This document shows, in pieces, positions 1 through 8,203 of a DNA stretch of 37,790 nucleotides. Location: the NCBI RefSeq assembly GCF_001708185.1, contig NZ_MDDN01000023.1:1-37790 (forward strand). Direction: 5' to 3'. The notes beneath the pieces are model-generated. The model had not been told where the DNA came from. It ran no database searches and saw only the letters and a program-made list of their open reading frames with translations. The DNA comes from Lysinibacillus xylanilyticus (GTDB lineage: Bacteria; Bacillota; Bacilli; Bacillales_A; Planococcaceae). Every line of letters starts with the position of its first letter. The stretch's first letter is position 1. The position numbers and the translations under genes were made by a program.

Positions 1-11
1 CTTTAACCTTA

Positions 12-47
12 CAAATAATTTAAGGGTTACGCCCCTTAAATTGTTTG
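12..47. other. Long stem-loop at window edge
   Basis: Positions 12-26 pair with 33-47 as a 15-bp stem with one G-U pair and a 6-nt loop. No T-run follows on either strand, so it is not a typical terminator. The gene it belongs to lies outside the window. About 230 bp of AT-rich DNA with no supportable gene follows. Confidence 0.5.
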
Positions 48-278
48 TGAGGCGAGCAAGCGATAGCGCGCTTAGATTTAAAGCAAAATCTCAATTTTCC
101 CTGTCCATTTTCTTGACATAGTATCATTTCTTCTATCGAACCAGGTACACTCAATATGCTAATTTACTTACTTATTATTTGTTATTTAATTCCTTGGAGA
201 ATAGCTTGCTATATAAAATATAAAAAGGTTCTTAAACAAAAAAATGTGGTCAGTTTGTAGAACTTCGTATATCTCTAA

Positions 279-422
279 TACCCAAATGAAATAAGGAGTA
301 TAAGTTTTGAAGAGCTGAAGTGCGATGAGGAGTTGTCATATCGCATAAAATGCCTCGAAGAAGATATCCCGTATAAGGGATTTCTCCATGAAGTTTTCTC
401 GTGCGAGGAACGAAATGTTTAA
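279..422 (+). pseudogene. 3' fragment of an unknown gene
   Basis: This is an open stretch of 47 codons without a usable start that reads like real coding sequence. It contains SFEELKCDEELSYRIKCLEE and then IPYKGFLHEVF before its stop. A strong hairpin terminator follows 14 bp later, as expected at the 3' end of a gene. I do not recognise the family. It is probably what remains of a deleted gene, although a chance open frame cannot be excluded. Confidence 0.3.
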
Positions 423-435
423 TCCACCAATTTCC

Positions 436-470
436 GAAGATGACGACGGTGTATCGTCATCTTCACTTTT
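436..470 (+). terminator. Rho-independent terminator
   Basis: A perfect 11-bp stem (GAAGATGACGA with TCGTCATCTTC, loop 7) is followed by a T-rich tract. It closes the gene fragment upstream. Confidence 0.7.
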
Positions 471-495
471 CTTCTTTAATTTAATGGAGGATTTA

Positions 496-572
496 ATGCA
501 ACAAGAATTTATAACGTATACAAAATAAACCTAATAAATGTTCCCGAAGGTGAAAGTTTGGAACCACATTGA
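496..572 (+). pseudogene. Tiny frameshifted gene
   Basis: A GGAGG ribosome binding site lies 5 nt before an ATG that opens MQQEFITYTK and then stops. The next frame continues immediately as NLINVPEGESLEPH and stop. Adding one A to the AAAA run near 522-525 joins the two into one protein of about 25 residues. It sits between two terminators. It may be a dead remnant, a very small gene with a sequencing error, or chance. The family is unknown. Confidence 0.3.
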
Positions 573-593
573 AATAAACCAATGTGGTTTTTT
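562..593 (+). terminator. Rho-independent terminator
   Basis: A perfect 10-bp stem (AACCACATTG with CAATGTGGTT, loop 8) is followed by TTTTTT. It overlaps the end of the tiny broken gene and insulates the acetyltransferase gene downstream. Confidence 0.75.
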
Positions 594-709
594 ACCGCAT
601 TGGCTTATTTTCTTTTATGAAACAACTATGAGGTTTTTTCAGGTAAGGTAATCCGCTTATAATCAAATCAACACTTATAAAAAGAATAATAAAAAAGGAG
701 AAATGAATA

Positions 710-1153
710 GTGAGTTTGTATATTACGAAAGAAATAAATAAAGAGGATAAACGGAAAATTAATGATGAGCTTTATAGGTTTAATTTAGAGCATTTTCCAG
801 TAGATTTAAGAGGTCGATACGAAGAAATCAATTTAATTATTAAAGACGAAAACAGCATTGTACGTGGCGGTATACTTGCTGAAGTGTGTTGGAATTGGTT
901 AGAAATTCACACCTTTATCATAGATGAAGATATACGAAAATCGGGAACTGGAACGAGATTATTAAAAGAGCTTGAAAAGATAGCTTTAGAAAAAGAATGT
1001 GATTTCATAAAGGTAGATACGTTAAGTTTTCAAGCGTTAGGTTTTTACGAAAAAAATGGATATCAAGTGTTTGGGATTTTGGATAACGTCGGTAGAGATT
1101 ATAAGCATTACTATTTAAAAAAAGATTTAAATAAATTTAATCTAATAGAATAA
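710..1153 (+). CDS. GNAT family N-acetyltransferase
   Basis: This is a single-domain GNAT protein of 147 residues, predicted to be cytosolic and to transfer an acyl group from acyl-CoA to an amine. The substrate cannot be read from sequence. The acyl-CoA pyrophosphate loop (motif A) is visible as RKSGTGTR at residues 76-83. The C-terminal motif GFYEKNGYQVFG at about 111-122 is typical of the fold. The start is GTG, chosen because AAAGGAG lies 9 nt upstream. The next gene, another GNAT enzyme of a different subfamily, begins 16 nt after the stop, so the two are probably co-transcribed. The fold is sure; the acceptor is unknown. Confidence 0.85.
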   Translation: MSLYITKEINKEDKRKINDELYRFNLEHFPVDLRGRYEEINLIIKDENSIVRGGILAEVCWNWLEIHTFIIDEDIRKSGTGTRLLKELEKIALEKECDFIKVDTLSFQALGFYEKNGYQVFGILDNVGRDYKHYYLKKDLNKFNLIE

Positions 1154-1169
1154 GAAGGGGAAGGATCGG

Positions 1170-1748
1170 ATGGATAGGGACGATTTATTTACAATTGACT
1201 GTGGTGAAATATTACTGAGAGAGTTTAGAGTTGAAGATGTTGATGCCATTTATGAACTTACATCCCAACCTGAAGTTTATGAATTTCTGCCTGATTGGCA
1301 TTCGACAAGAGAACAACGATTGATCTGGGTTACAAATTATGAGATACCATCAAATAAAGAATTTTTGTCTGCCCTGCCTAATATCAGTGGTCAAAATTGT
1401 TTGAAATTAGGAATTGTATTAAAGGAAACTGGTGAATTCATAGGTTTCTGCAATACAGGTATTAAAGAAGAGCTATGTGAACCAAACCGGGAAATAGCTT
1501 ATGCTATTTCAAAACATTACAGAAATCGTGGATACACAACAAAAGCAGTAAAAGGATTGATACAATATTTGTTTAACCATACAGATGTAGAACATCTTAA
1601 TACAGTTGTTGTGCCCCACAATTTAAGCTCAAAAAAAGTAATTCAAAAATGCGGCTTTCGCTTTAATGGAAATATTGAAATTGAAGAGCGAACTCATTCT
1701 CATTACATGCTTAACAAAGATGATTGGAAAAGTGAAAATAATCACTAA
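1170..1748 (+). CDS. RimJ/RimL-type GNAT acetyltransferase
   Basis: The protein has 192 residues and resembles the RimJ/RimL branch of GNAT enzymes, which acetylate protein N-termini or small molecules. It begins the usual way with a strand reading LLREFRVEDVDAIYEL (residues 15-30). The CoA loop is RNRGYTTKAVKG at about 118-129. The segment NLSSKKVIQKCGFRFNG (151-167) is the family's closing helix and strand. A GGGGAAGG ribosome binding site precedes the ATG. It is the second gene of a two-gene GNAT unit. Actual N-terminal acetylation of a ribosomal protein is not implied, since this branch is large and its substrates diverse. Confidence 0.85.
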   Translation: MDRDDLFTIDCGEILLREFRVEDVDAIYELTSQPEVYEFLPDWHSTREQRLIWVTNYEIPSNKEFLSALPNISGQNCLKLGIVLKETGEFIGFCNTGIKEELCEPNREIAYAISKHYRNRGYTTKAVKGLIQYLFNHTDVEHLNTVVVPHNLSSKKVIQKCGFRFNGNIEIEERTHSHYMLNKDDWKSENNH

Positions 1749-1972
1749 GGCTATTGAAATTTTCAACTAGTGGGAGTTTTTCTGCAACAAGGGAGACGCT
1801 CTCTTACTAACGAAATTACGAACGATAAGTAGATGGAATATTCTGGGGTATTTAAGTTTTATGTACTTAAACTATTGGGGGCTTTGGCGAAATATTACTG
1901 AGCTGCATAAACGGCCCTTTTTTATTGTAGAAATAATAATGTAAAGCTTATAATTTAATTGGGTGATTAAAG

Positions 1973-2725
1973 GTGACTATACAACATAAAAAGATATTTA
2001 ATTTCTATGATAGGCGTATACTGTTCAATAAATATCGAAATACACCAAGCGTAATCTTTATTGCAGGGTTAGGCGATAGCCACGAAACATGGAAAAAGGT
2101 CCAAGACCGAATATCAGATGAAACATCAACCCTGTCCTATGACAGGGCGGGTATTGGCAGGAGTCAAGACGTAGCTGTCCCGCGAACTTGCTGTGATCTT
2201 GTCGAGGAGCTCTCCGAATTGTTGCAAGCGCTTGACGTGGAGAAGCCTTATATATTAGTAGGCCATTCCTTTGGTGGGTTGGTCGCCAGATTGTATACCA
2301 GTCTTTATCCGCGGGACATCTGTGGTATGGTTTTGGTTGACGCTGCACCAGAATATAAAGAACTTGCCTATGAAAAGGTTCTACCAGAAAATCTACTTGC
2401 AGGAAATAGGGAATATTTCGAGAATCCTATGTTAAATTGTGAGAAAGTTGATAAAATACAGAGTTATAAGCAAATTGTTGATTATTCAAAACAAAGTGAC
2501 ATCTCTCTCTCAATTATTACAAGAGGTTTACCCGACAATGGTGAAGATGGATGGCCCTCTCAAGAAATATTAGAAATTGAACAAAGTCTACAAGCAGAAT
2601 TCCAATGGCTGTCAACGTCAAGTAAGTTCCGGATTGCAAGTCGTAGTGGACATTATATACATCATGATGAACCTGATATTGTAATAGAAGAGATTTTATT
2701 AATGTTAAAGGGGATGGGAAAGTGA
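1973..2725 (+). CDS. Alpha/beta hydrolase
   Basis: This is a 250-residue alpha/beta-hydrolase-fold enzyme, probably a cytosolic esterase or related hydrolase of unknown substrate. The nucleophile elbow is VGHSFGG with Ser99. The oxyanion-hole strand reads AGLGDSHETW (31-40), and the catalytic His is in SGHYIHHDEP near residue 227. The segment SYDRAGIGRS (55-64) is typical of the proline-iminopeptidase-like branch. Translation probably starts at GTG, with an AAAGG-type site just upstream. A second hydrolase of the same type lies at 15233-16015; both share the YDRAGIG and VGHS(F/L)GG blocks. A mid-gene stretch (about 2130-2300) is richer in GC than its surroundings. Confidence 0.85.
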   Translation: MTIQHKKIFNFYDRRILFNKYRNTPSVIFIAGLGDSHETWKKVQDRISDETSTLSYDRAGIGRSQDVAVPRTCCDLVEELSELLQALDVEKPYILVGHSFGGLVARLYTSLYPRDICGMVLVDAAPEYKELAYEKVLPENLLAGNREYFENPMLNCEKVDKIQSYKQIVDYSKQSDISLSIITRGLPDNGEDGWPSQEILEIEQSLQAEFQWLSTSSKFRIASRSGHYIHHDEPDIVIEEILLMLKGMGK

Positions 2726-2798
2726 GCGATATAAGGTTGAAACTTATGGAGGATTTGAAAATAATTGTGCAGGAATAATACCAACTTCGTTAAGGTGA

Positions 2799-2921
2799 GC
2801 AGAAGAGGAAACTTTAATGTTGCGATATAACGGTGATCCTGAGCCTAAATTAAGTGATGGCTATGTTTTTGAAGTTGAACCTTATGTAAATATATCTATT
2901 TTAAGAGGCGATAAAGATTAA
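2799..2921 (+). pseudogene. 3' fragment of an unknown gene
   Basis: A 40-codon open stretch after a stop ends with DPEPKLSDGYVFEVEPYVNI and a short basic tail. It reads like the C-terminus of a small acidic protein. An in-frame ATG at 2817 has no ribosome binding site. The DNA between the hydrolase stop and this point holds no other open frame. It is probably a gene remnant of unrecognised family. Confidence 0.3.
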
Positions 2922-3332
2922 TATTAATAAATCCGAATTATAAAATCGTTTAAGAGAAATTGATACATATATAATCCAATAATTCCATATAGCCTATTAA
3001 ACGAACGGCTGCGTTAGTTCAACAAGCTATAAGCGATTTTAGAAATACGCCCATATCTTTGTTATTCCATTAAAGGGCGCGATTGTGAAACAATAAAAGG
3101 GATGCTACATATGAGCCATGTATAAATATGTAGCATCTCTGATTTTTTCGATTTAGATCTTGATAACATATGATAACCACGATGATCTAAGTAGTGGCAT
3201 CATTAATAAAATCTAAGCATTAAAAACAAATTTTGATAAAACAAGTACTAAAGGATTAAAACCGTTGAAATTAGGCTCCGCACTTTTGGTTGGATTGAAA
3301 GGATCTACATCACTACATACCCAAAGGAGCAA
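2922..3332. other. Intergenic stretch with possible gene debris
   Basis: About 410 bp without an intact gene. It holds the terminator at 3101-3149. After it, roughly 3170-3330, one plus-strand frame reads like coding sequence (NFDKTSTKGLKPLKLGSALL) but carries an internal stop and no start. This is probably gene debris that cannot be assigned to a family. Confidence 0.3.
3101..3149 (+). terminator. Rho-independent terminator
   Basis: A perfect 12-bp stem (GATGCTACATAT with ATATGTAGCATC, loop 13) is followed within 6 nt by TTTTTT. No intact plus-strand gene ends here, so it probably outlived its gene. Confidence 0.7.
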
Positions 3333-4237
3333 CTATTTTTCAGAACCACCCTGGTGACCTGCATAGTTTCCCTCACCGGGATCAAGATCAATGACTATGC
3401 GGTGCGGAACAGCCAATGCATATTGATGCTCGCAGCGCCAACGCATCTCCTCTGTAAAACCGATCGTTTCTCCATCTGTAATAATATCACCTTGATTAAA
3501 CAAATAATAAGCAAAGTTAGTCAAGCAGTCTGCAACCTCATTGGTATCCATATCATAGAAGTGGCATTGCACATCAGGAATCCCTAGTGCCGCAAGCCCA
3601 ATGGAATCCATGAGACCTTCCTGGCGTTCACTGCAAGTACCCTCAACATTGTAGAATCGAATGTTCATTGCTCCATACAACATTTCGCCCTCATCAATTG
3701 CAGCTAAAAACACGGATGGCTCGACCAACTTATTGCTTTCTCTAAAATAAATCGCAGCGCAAGGGACCGTTTCCACTATTGCACGAAGAACATTCGTATG
3801 TAGTTCCAATCTTTTTTGGGGCTCCAGTCCAGATGCCATCATATCGACAAGTAACAACGCGTGACTACACTCTTGCAACGTTTGGCGTGCTTCCTTCCAA
3901 TGCCAACTTTGCTGCAAAGCGGCTTCGTAATCAGATATCGGACCTACATTCTTGCCAGTAAGCGTTGTTTGTGCGGGCAATTCTCCTTTCGCATATTTCA
4001 CCATATAATTCAAATGAAAGAAGTGAAGCATTTCACCTTTCTCATGTTGCTCATAGGCTCCCATACTGCCAGCGGCCCACTCTTTTCATTTTGTGGTCGA
4101 TCTGTTTTCCCCATGTATTGTTCTATCTTGCTGTAGAGTAGTTCGCGGTCCACTACTGGCTTTTCTTTAAACAGCAGTTCAATAGCGTAAACTCTAGCAA
4201 ATCCGAAGTCTTTCTCCTGCTCTATGATTTCATTCAT
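3333..4237 (-). pseudogene. DUF4261 protein gene, frameshifted
   Basis: Two minus-strand frames together make one DUF4261-type protein of about 300 residues. The first, from an ATG at 4237 (AAGGAG 8 nt upstream), covers the N-terminus with FARVYAIELLFKEKPVVDRE and runs to about 4065. The second continues with GAYEQHEKGEMLHFFHLN and carries the long conserved remainder, including QQSWHWKEA, LLVDMMASGLE and DVQCHFYDMDTNEVAD. The shift is consistent with one lost base near 4062-4068. DUF4261 proteins are of unknown function and are often adjacent to secretion or toxin loci. It may be a real pseudogene or a sequencing error, because the rest of both halves is intact. Confidence 0.75.
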
Positions 4238-4389
4238 AAGGCACTCTCCTTCATTCTGTATTGTTTTCTTAATCATATATAGATGTGTTCATCAACTTCA
4301 TCAAGAGTACACGAAAGATTACCAACCGCCCATCATACTTTTTCCCTATCATTGCCAATTGCGAGTTTCCATATGTTTTACATCTTTCA

Positions 4390-4397
4390 ATTTTTTA
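4390..4397. repeat. Left 8-bp direct repeat of element A
   Basis: ATTTTTTA here is identical to 4605-4612 on the other side of the repeat element. This is what a target-site duplication looks like. The AT-rich composition raises the chance of coincidence, but the second copy of the element shows the same arrangement. Confidence 0.7.
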
Positions 4398-4604
4398 GGT
4401 TCATCGCCAAAACGTGTAGTTGATTTCCGTTCCGACTGGGCGCTTTCCTGGGGGCGTCCGATGAGCCGCTTCACTCGCGTTGCTCGCTCCAGGGTCTCAT
4501 CTGTGACGCTGATCCCCAAGGAGTCACCCAGCCTCCACTCCAATCAACTTATTTATATAGTATATGTTTTAACAAATGTCATCCACAACTTTTGGTGATG
4601 AGCC
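4398..4604. mobile_element. MITE-like repeat element, copy A
   Basis: This is a 207-bp non-coding element. It starts GGTTCATCGCCAAAA and its last bases read TTTTGGTGATGAGCC, so the ends are inverted repeats with two mismatches in the first 15 bases. An inner segment from 4419 to about 4548 is GC-rich, begins GTTGATTTCCGTTCC and ends CCACTCCAATCAAC. It matches copy B (13321-13744). Exact 8-bp direct repeats flank it. GG-starting ends with an 8-bp duplication would fit mobilisation by an ISL3-like transposase, but no transposase is present, so this is inference. It lies about 160 bp upstream of the DUF4261 start. Similar GC-rich interspersed repeats are familiar from Bacillaceae genomes. Confidence 0.75.
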
Positions 4605-4612
4605 ATTTTTTA
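4605..4612. repeat. Right 8-bp direct repeat of element A
   Basis: ATTTTTTA, identical to 4390-4397; proposed target-site duplication. Confidence 0.7.
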
Positions 4613-4785
4613 TATAAAATGATTTATCACTTTTTTAGGGCCACTTAAGAGTTGGTCGTTATACAGATTCATATAACACCAATATTTGTAAATGTGTTAT
4701 GCTAGAATAAAGCATCTGATTATTCAGTTATAAGCTAACAAGGTAGGATAAATTAGTAATACTGATATGTAAATCTACTGGTGAG

Positions 4786-4815
4786 CTCCCCAAACACCGC
4801 TTTTTGGGAGTTTTT
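4786..4815 (+). terminator. Terminator or attenuator before TmrB-like gene
   Basis: CTCCCCAAA pairs with the TTTTTGGGAG at 4801-4810, followed by TTTTT. It ends only 40 nt before the start codon of the TmrB-like gene, with no complete gene ending upstream on this strand. That position would fit either a leftover terminator or a leader attenuator. No clear leader peptide was found. Confidence 0.55.
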
Positions 4816-4855
4816 CAGTTTATACATATATTAATAAATAAGAGGAGATTGTGTA

Positions 4856-5383
4856 ATGATTATCATGATAAATGGAGCATTTGGTGTGGGGAAAACCACT
4901 ATTGCAAATATGCTTCAAAACGACATTAAAAATAGTATGATTTATGACCCTGAAGAGATCGGTTGTATGTTAAGAAATGTTATTCCAGAGGATATAAAAA
5001 GAAATGAAGCCTGTACAGGGGACTTTCAAGATTTAGATTTATGGAAAGAATTAACCGTGGATGTAGCGAGACGTTTAATTTCTAACTATAAAATGAATCT
5101 AATAGTGCCCATGACTATTCGGAAAATAGAATACTTTCATTTCATTCACAACGGATTCAAAAGTATTGATGAACAAACATATCATTTTTGTTTGAGTGCA
5201 AGTAAAGAGACAATTTACGAAAGGTTAAGACTACGTGGAGAAGAAGAAGGTAACTGGTGTTTTCAACAAACTGATAAATGCTTGGAAGCCTACAATAAAT
5301 ATGATTTTAGAGAGTACATAGACACAGAAAAAGTTGATATCAATGTCATTGTTCATAAGATAAAAGAAAAGTTAAATATTTAA
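4856..5383 (+). CDS. TmrB-like P-loop ATPase
   Basis: A 175-residue P-loop protein resembling Bacillus subtilis TmrB, an ATP-binding, membrane-associated protein that confers tunicamycin resistance. It starts MIIMINGAFGVGKTT, with Walker A GAFGVGKT at residues 7-14. It keeps TmrB-like blocks such as YDPEEIG, LIVPMTI followed by EYFHFI, and SKETIYERLRLRGE. GAGGAG precedes the ATG. TmrB is about 197 residues, so this one lacks the last 20 or so. Tunicamycin resistance is only inferred from family resemblance; other nucleotide-dependent kinases share the fold. The hairpin 40 nt upstream may control it. Confidence 0.75.
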   Translation: MIIMINGAFGVGKTTIANMLQNDIKNSMIYDPEEIGCMLRNVIPEDIKRNEACTGDFQDLDLWKELTVDVARRLISNYKMNLIVPMTIRKIEYFHFIHNGFKSIDEQTYHFCLSASKETIYERLRLRGEEEGNWCFQQTDKCLEAYNKYDFREYIDTEKVDINVIVHKIKEKLNI

Positions 5384-5388
5384 ATAGA

Positions 5389-5460
5389 GGACATCCGAGA
5401 AGAATCATCCAAGCAAGTAACGAGCCTACAGAAGAAGATTTGCGAGCGTTATACCGGTAA
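5389..5460 (+). pseudogene. C-terminal fragment of an unknown gene
   Basis: A short open stretch with no start reads GHPRRIIQASNEPTEEDLRA and ends LYR-stop. It looks like a coding remnant between the TmrB-like gene and the metallo-hydrolase gene. It is too short to assign to a family. Confidence 0.25.
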
Positions 5461-5512
5461 AATTGCATTAATGCAAAGAAGTAGTTGTATACAGAAATGG
5501 AGAGATTACTTG

Positions 5513-6223
5513 ATGTTGAAATTTATCGGCTCAGGAAGTGCATTTAATACGGAATTAGGGAACAATTCAGCTTATTACAAAGTAGGGAATCAAATGTTGT
5601 TAATTGATTGTGGAAGCAATATTTTTCACCGTATTAAAGAAAATAGTATTCTAAAAGGGATCGAGCACATCCATGTATTGGTCACTCATACGCATGCAGA
5701 CCATGTAGGGAGCCTAGCTGATTTAATTTTTTATAGCTATTATTGTCATGGAGAATTTGCAATTCCAAAAGTGACTGTTTATTACGTCGATGATGTGAAA
5801 ATTAATGAACTACTGGCCATCAATGGCATCATCCCTGATAATCATTGCTTAACAAAAAAATTACATGCCGATACACAGTACACACTTAATTTCTGTAAAG
5901 TGCTATTCGAGAAATCTAGTCATGTCGAAGAGATCCCTTCTTATTCAATTGAAATAAATATTGATAACAAGCATATTTATTACACCGGAGATACGAATAG
6001 CCTAAAAGCTGCTTTAGTAAATCCTGAATCGAGTAAGCTATATGATTATGTTTATGTAGATACTTGTAAAGCAGATGGAAATGTTCATTTGTCATTACGA
6101 AAACTTAGTGAATTAGTTCGTCATGAATTACGTTCGAAATTTTGGTGTATGCATTTAGATGAAGGTTTTGAGCGTCAAGAAGCGGAAATGTTAGGATTTA
6201 ATGTTGTGAAGAATGAATTTTAG
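5513..6223 (+). CDS. MBL-fold metal-dependent hydrolase
   Basis: A metallo-beta-lactamase-fold protein of 236 residues, related to the RNase Z-like/hydrolase branch. The zinc motif HTHADH is at residues 59-64. Other visible ligands or framework residues are DCGSN near the N-terminus, YYTGDTN in the middle, and MHLDE near the C-terminus. The start at 5513 is preferred over the longer frame because the protein core begins MLKFIGSGSAFNT, as in related proteins, and GGAGAG lies about 10 nt upstream. Without the long exosite arm of tRNase Z, a tRNA-processing role is not supported. The substrate is unknown. A terminator follows. Confidence 0.8.
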   Translation: MLKFIGSGSAFNTELGNNSAYYKVGNQMLLIDCGSNIFHRIKENSILKGIEHIHVLVTHTHADHVGSLADLIFYSYYCHGEFAIPKVTVYYVDDVKINELLAINGIIPDNHCLTKKLHADTQYTLNFCKVLFEKSSHVEEIPSYSIEINIDNKHIYYTGDTNSLKAALVNPESSKLYDYVYVDTCKADGNVHLSLRKLSELVRHELRSKFWCMHLDEGFERQEAEMLGFNVVKNEF

Positions 6224-6273
6224 TTATTGGTACTAACGATGACGTAATTCAAGATAAGGAAAAAGCATATATG

Positions 6274-6307
6274 ACCAAGTTTCAATTAATGTTGAACTTG
6301 GTTTTTT
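6274..6307 (+). terminator. Rho-independent terminator
   Basis: ACCAAGTT-T-CAA pairs with TTGAACTTGGT (one bulge), then TTTTTT. It ends the MBL-fold gene. Confidence 0.7.
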
Positions 6308-6352
6308 AGAATGTCTATATCTAAATTTTGTAAATTTAGGTATTGATGAACT

Positions 6353-6399
6353 ATATACTGTAGTGTATATTGTTTATATAGTGTATATACAATATGTAT
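6353..6399. promoter_or_regulatory. AT-rich repeated TATATAGTGTATA region
   Basis: Upstream of the small membrane protein gene, the bases TATAC and GTATA recur in inverted order several times. They could be operator half-sites or simply AT-rich promoter DNA; no regulator gene is adjacent. Confidence 0.25.
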
Positions 6400-6448
6400 T
6401 TAAAGGGTTTTGTAGTATACAAATAAATTAGAAGGGGAGCTAGTCATA

Positions 6449-6745
6449 ATGGCAGATACAATAAAAAAAGATCGTCCTATTCAAAATCGAAATTGGATGA
6501 AAACTTTGGGAGCATTTCTCGCGTTGCTTTTATTCTTTTTCCTTTGTGAAACTTATTCATGGCCACTGTTCAGAACATTTAACGAAGGAACATTATTTGG
6601 TAGAATTTCTAATTCAGAACTTTTTGTGGAATGGTTTACTCCATATAACACACCCCAATTTAATCTATTCACCGCATTCTTTGCCATTACACTACTTCCA
6701 AGTGCTCTAATAGGTGCCGTAAAAGAGATCTTTTCTAGAGAATAA
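6449..6745 (+). CDS. Small membrane protein, YfzA-like
   Basis: A 98-residue protein with two predicted membrane helices, at about residues 20-37 (TLGAFLALLLFFFL) and 70-90 (FTAFFAITLLPSALIGAV). The loop between them carries FGRISNSELFVEWFTPY. Size and pattern recall the YfzA-like family of Bacillus, whose function is unknown; I make this match from memory and hold it loosely. GGGGAG lies 9 nt before the ATG. It stands alone, facing the gerC-like gene, with a shared hairpin between them. Confidence 0.6.
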   Translation: MADTIKKDRPIQNRNWMKTLGAFLALLLFFFLCETYSWPLFRTFNEGTLFGRISNSELFVEWFTPYNTPQFNLFTAFFAITLLPSALIGAVKEIFSRE

Positions 6746-6789
6746 AACGACCAGACGTTGCGAATACCGAAAAAAGTGAAGAAATAGCG

Positions 6790-6826
6790 AACATCCCTCA
6801 AATCGTCAAAATATTTGAGGGATGTT
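6790..6826. terminator. Hairpin between convergent genes
   Basis: A perfect 14-bp stem (AACATCCCTCAAAT with ATTTGAGGGATGTT, loop 9) lies between two convergent genes. It probably serves both, although neither side has a long T-run. Confidence 0.6.
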
Positions 6827-6836
6827 ATTGAAATAG

Positions 6837-7994
6837 CTATTCTTTAATTGTTTCGTCAAATGATTTTCGACCCGGATTTACTTTATTGACGGTAACGTTT
6901 AATTTACTAAGCGAATCTGCTGTCAATGGAATCTTGCCATTTTTCTCTAATTTTTTCCACGTTTTTACGTCTTTTCGATATAAATGCTCCGATAAGCGGT
7001 AAATATCAGCATCTAATTTTAAACCCTCTTCATAGGTTGTTTTTATATCTTTTTTAACTGCCGCAATAATGCCTTTTCTTATTTCATCAGAGGTTATTTT
7101 TCCTTTAAAACCATTGATGATTGCATTAAATTTAACATCTACTTCGAATTTTACATCATTGTTTTTTATAATTGGTTTAATGTCTGTACTTAATTTTTCT
7201 AAATCAACTGTTAAGTAATCTCTTTCTTTACTGTCTAATTTAAAGGTTACGTCTCCTCGAGCTTTTTTATTTTGCATCCATTGAACCCCTTTGGCGGCCT
7301 CATTCTTAACGAAGCCTTTAAAACCATCCTTAGAAAATACGCCAACCCCCGTTAAGGCAGTTTCCTCTGTAGGTTCGTTTGTATCTTCCCAGTTTTTATT
7401 AATTGTCACGAATGGAATATTCACTTCATGACTCGGTTCATTTAATTTGATAACAAGGTTGCGTAAATCAACGGGCTCTACAAATGTTTCTAACTCTTTT
7501 GTATGCAATGGATTACTTAATTTTGAAGCTGTGATTGATTTATTTAATAACGGTGTCACTAGAAGAATATCTTTAATAGGGTCCTGTGTACAATAAGTCA
7601 ATATTTGGTATCTTGTTTCCCGATGACGCAGAAAACTGTCAATAACGGAAATCGCGTTTTCACTTTTCAAAGCATCCTCAGAGAAAATAAGGTAGGTCAT
7701 ATGTCCCCAAAAAACTTTTTGGTCGATCGAACGATACAATTTGAAAAAGGCTTCTTCCATCGTTTTTCCTTTAGCAAATCCAATCTCTGCCTGTGCAGTT
7801 TGTGGAGCAGGCGATTCAGATTTAGCAACATTAGCAAAGTTGATGATTTGCATAAATACTTCATATTGACCATCTTTAAAATCGATACCAATACCGTCAA
7901 CATAGTACATTCTTTGAGGTTCAGAGACATCCCAACATCCAGAAAGCAATAGTACAACTGTTAAACTTACTATTAATGCAATTTTTTTCTTCAT
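6837..7994 (-). CDS. Ger(x)C family spore germination lipoprotein
   Basis: A 385-residue lipoprotein of the GerAC/GerBC/GerKC family, the C subunit of nutrient germinant receptors in the spore inner membrane. The signal peptide ends in a lipobox with the modified Cys at residue 20 (LLLSGCWD). The family opening WDVSEPQRMYYVDGIGIDF follows, and the central block reads KVFWGHMTYLIFSEDAL. It normally sits in an operon with A and B subunits. Here neither is present: the flanking genes are a small membrane protein and a VOC protein. It is therefore an orphan C subunit. Transcription is probably forespore-specific as for other ger genes, but I did not identify such a promoter. Confidence 0.9.
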   Translation of the reverse strand: MKKKIALIVSLTVVLLLSGCWDVSEPQRMYYVDGIGIDFKDGQYEVFMQIINFANVAKSESPAPQTAQAEIGFAKGKTMEEAFFKLYRSIDQKVFWGHMTYLIFSEDALKSENAISVIDSFLRHRETRYQILTYCTQDPIKDILLVTPLLNKSITASKLSNPLHTKELETFVEPVDLRNLVIKLNEPSHEVNIPFVTINKNWEDTNEPTEETALTGVGVFSKDGFKGFVKNEAAKGVQWMQNKKARGDVTFKLDSKERDYLTVDLEKLSTDIKPIIKNNDVKFEVDVKFNAIINGFKGKITSDEIRKGIIAAVKKDIKTTYEEGLKLDADIYRLSEHLYRKDVKTWKKLEKNGKIPLTADSLSKLNVTVNKVNPGRKSFDETIKE

Positions 7995-8203
7995 GTTTGA
8001 TCCCTACTTTTAGCAATTCTTGTGTAATTAGGAGGAGCAAAGTGGTTTGTTTGATTCAGTTTAAGCTTAGACAAAAAATGAAAGGATTATAAGTAGAGAA
8101 AAACATTGGAAAACTATGAAATAAAAGATCAGGACTCAATCCCTAGTGTTCGAAAAATGGACAAGTGATTTTTGCTGCATGTTGTGGCACTCTAATAAAG
8201 GTA

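Noticed and set aside
2058..2348. 96-codon minus-strand frame inside the alpha/beta hydrolase gene
   Set aside because: Shadow of the hydrolase gene in a GC-richer stretch; no ribosome binding site and no plausible protein.
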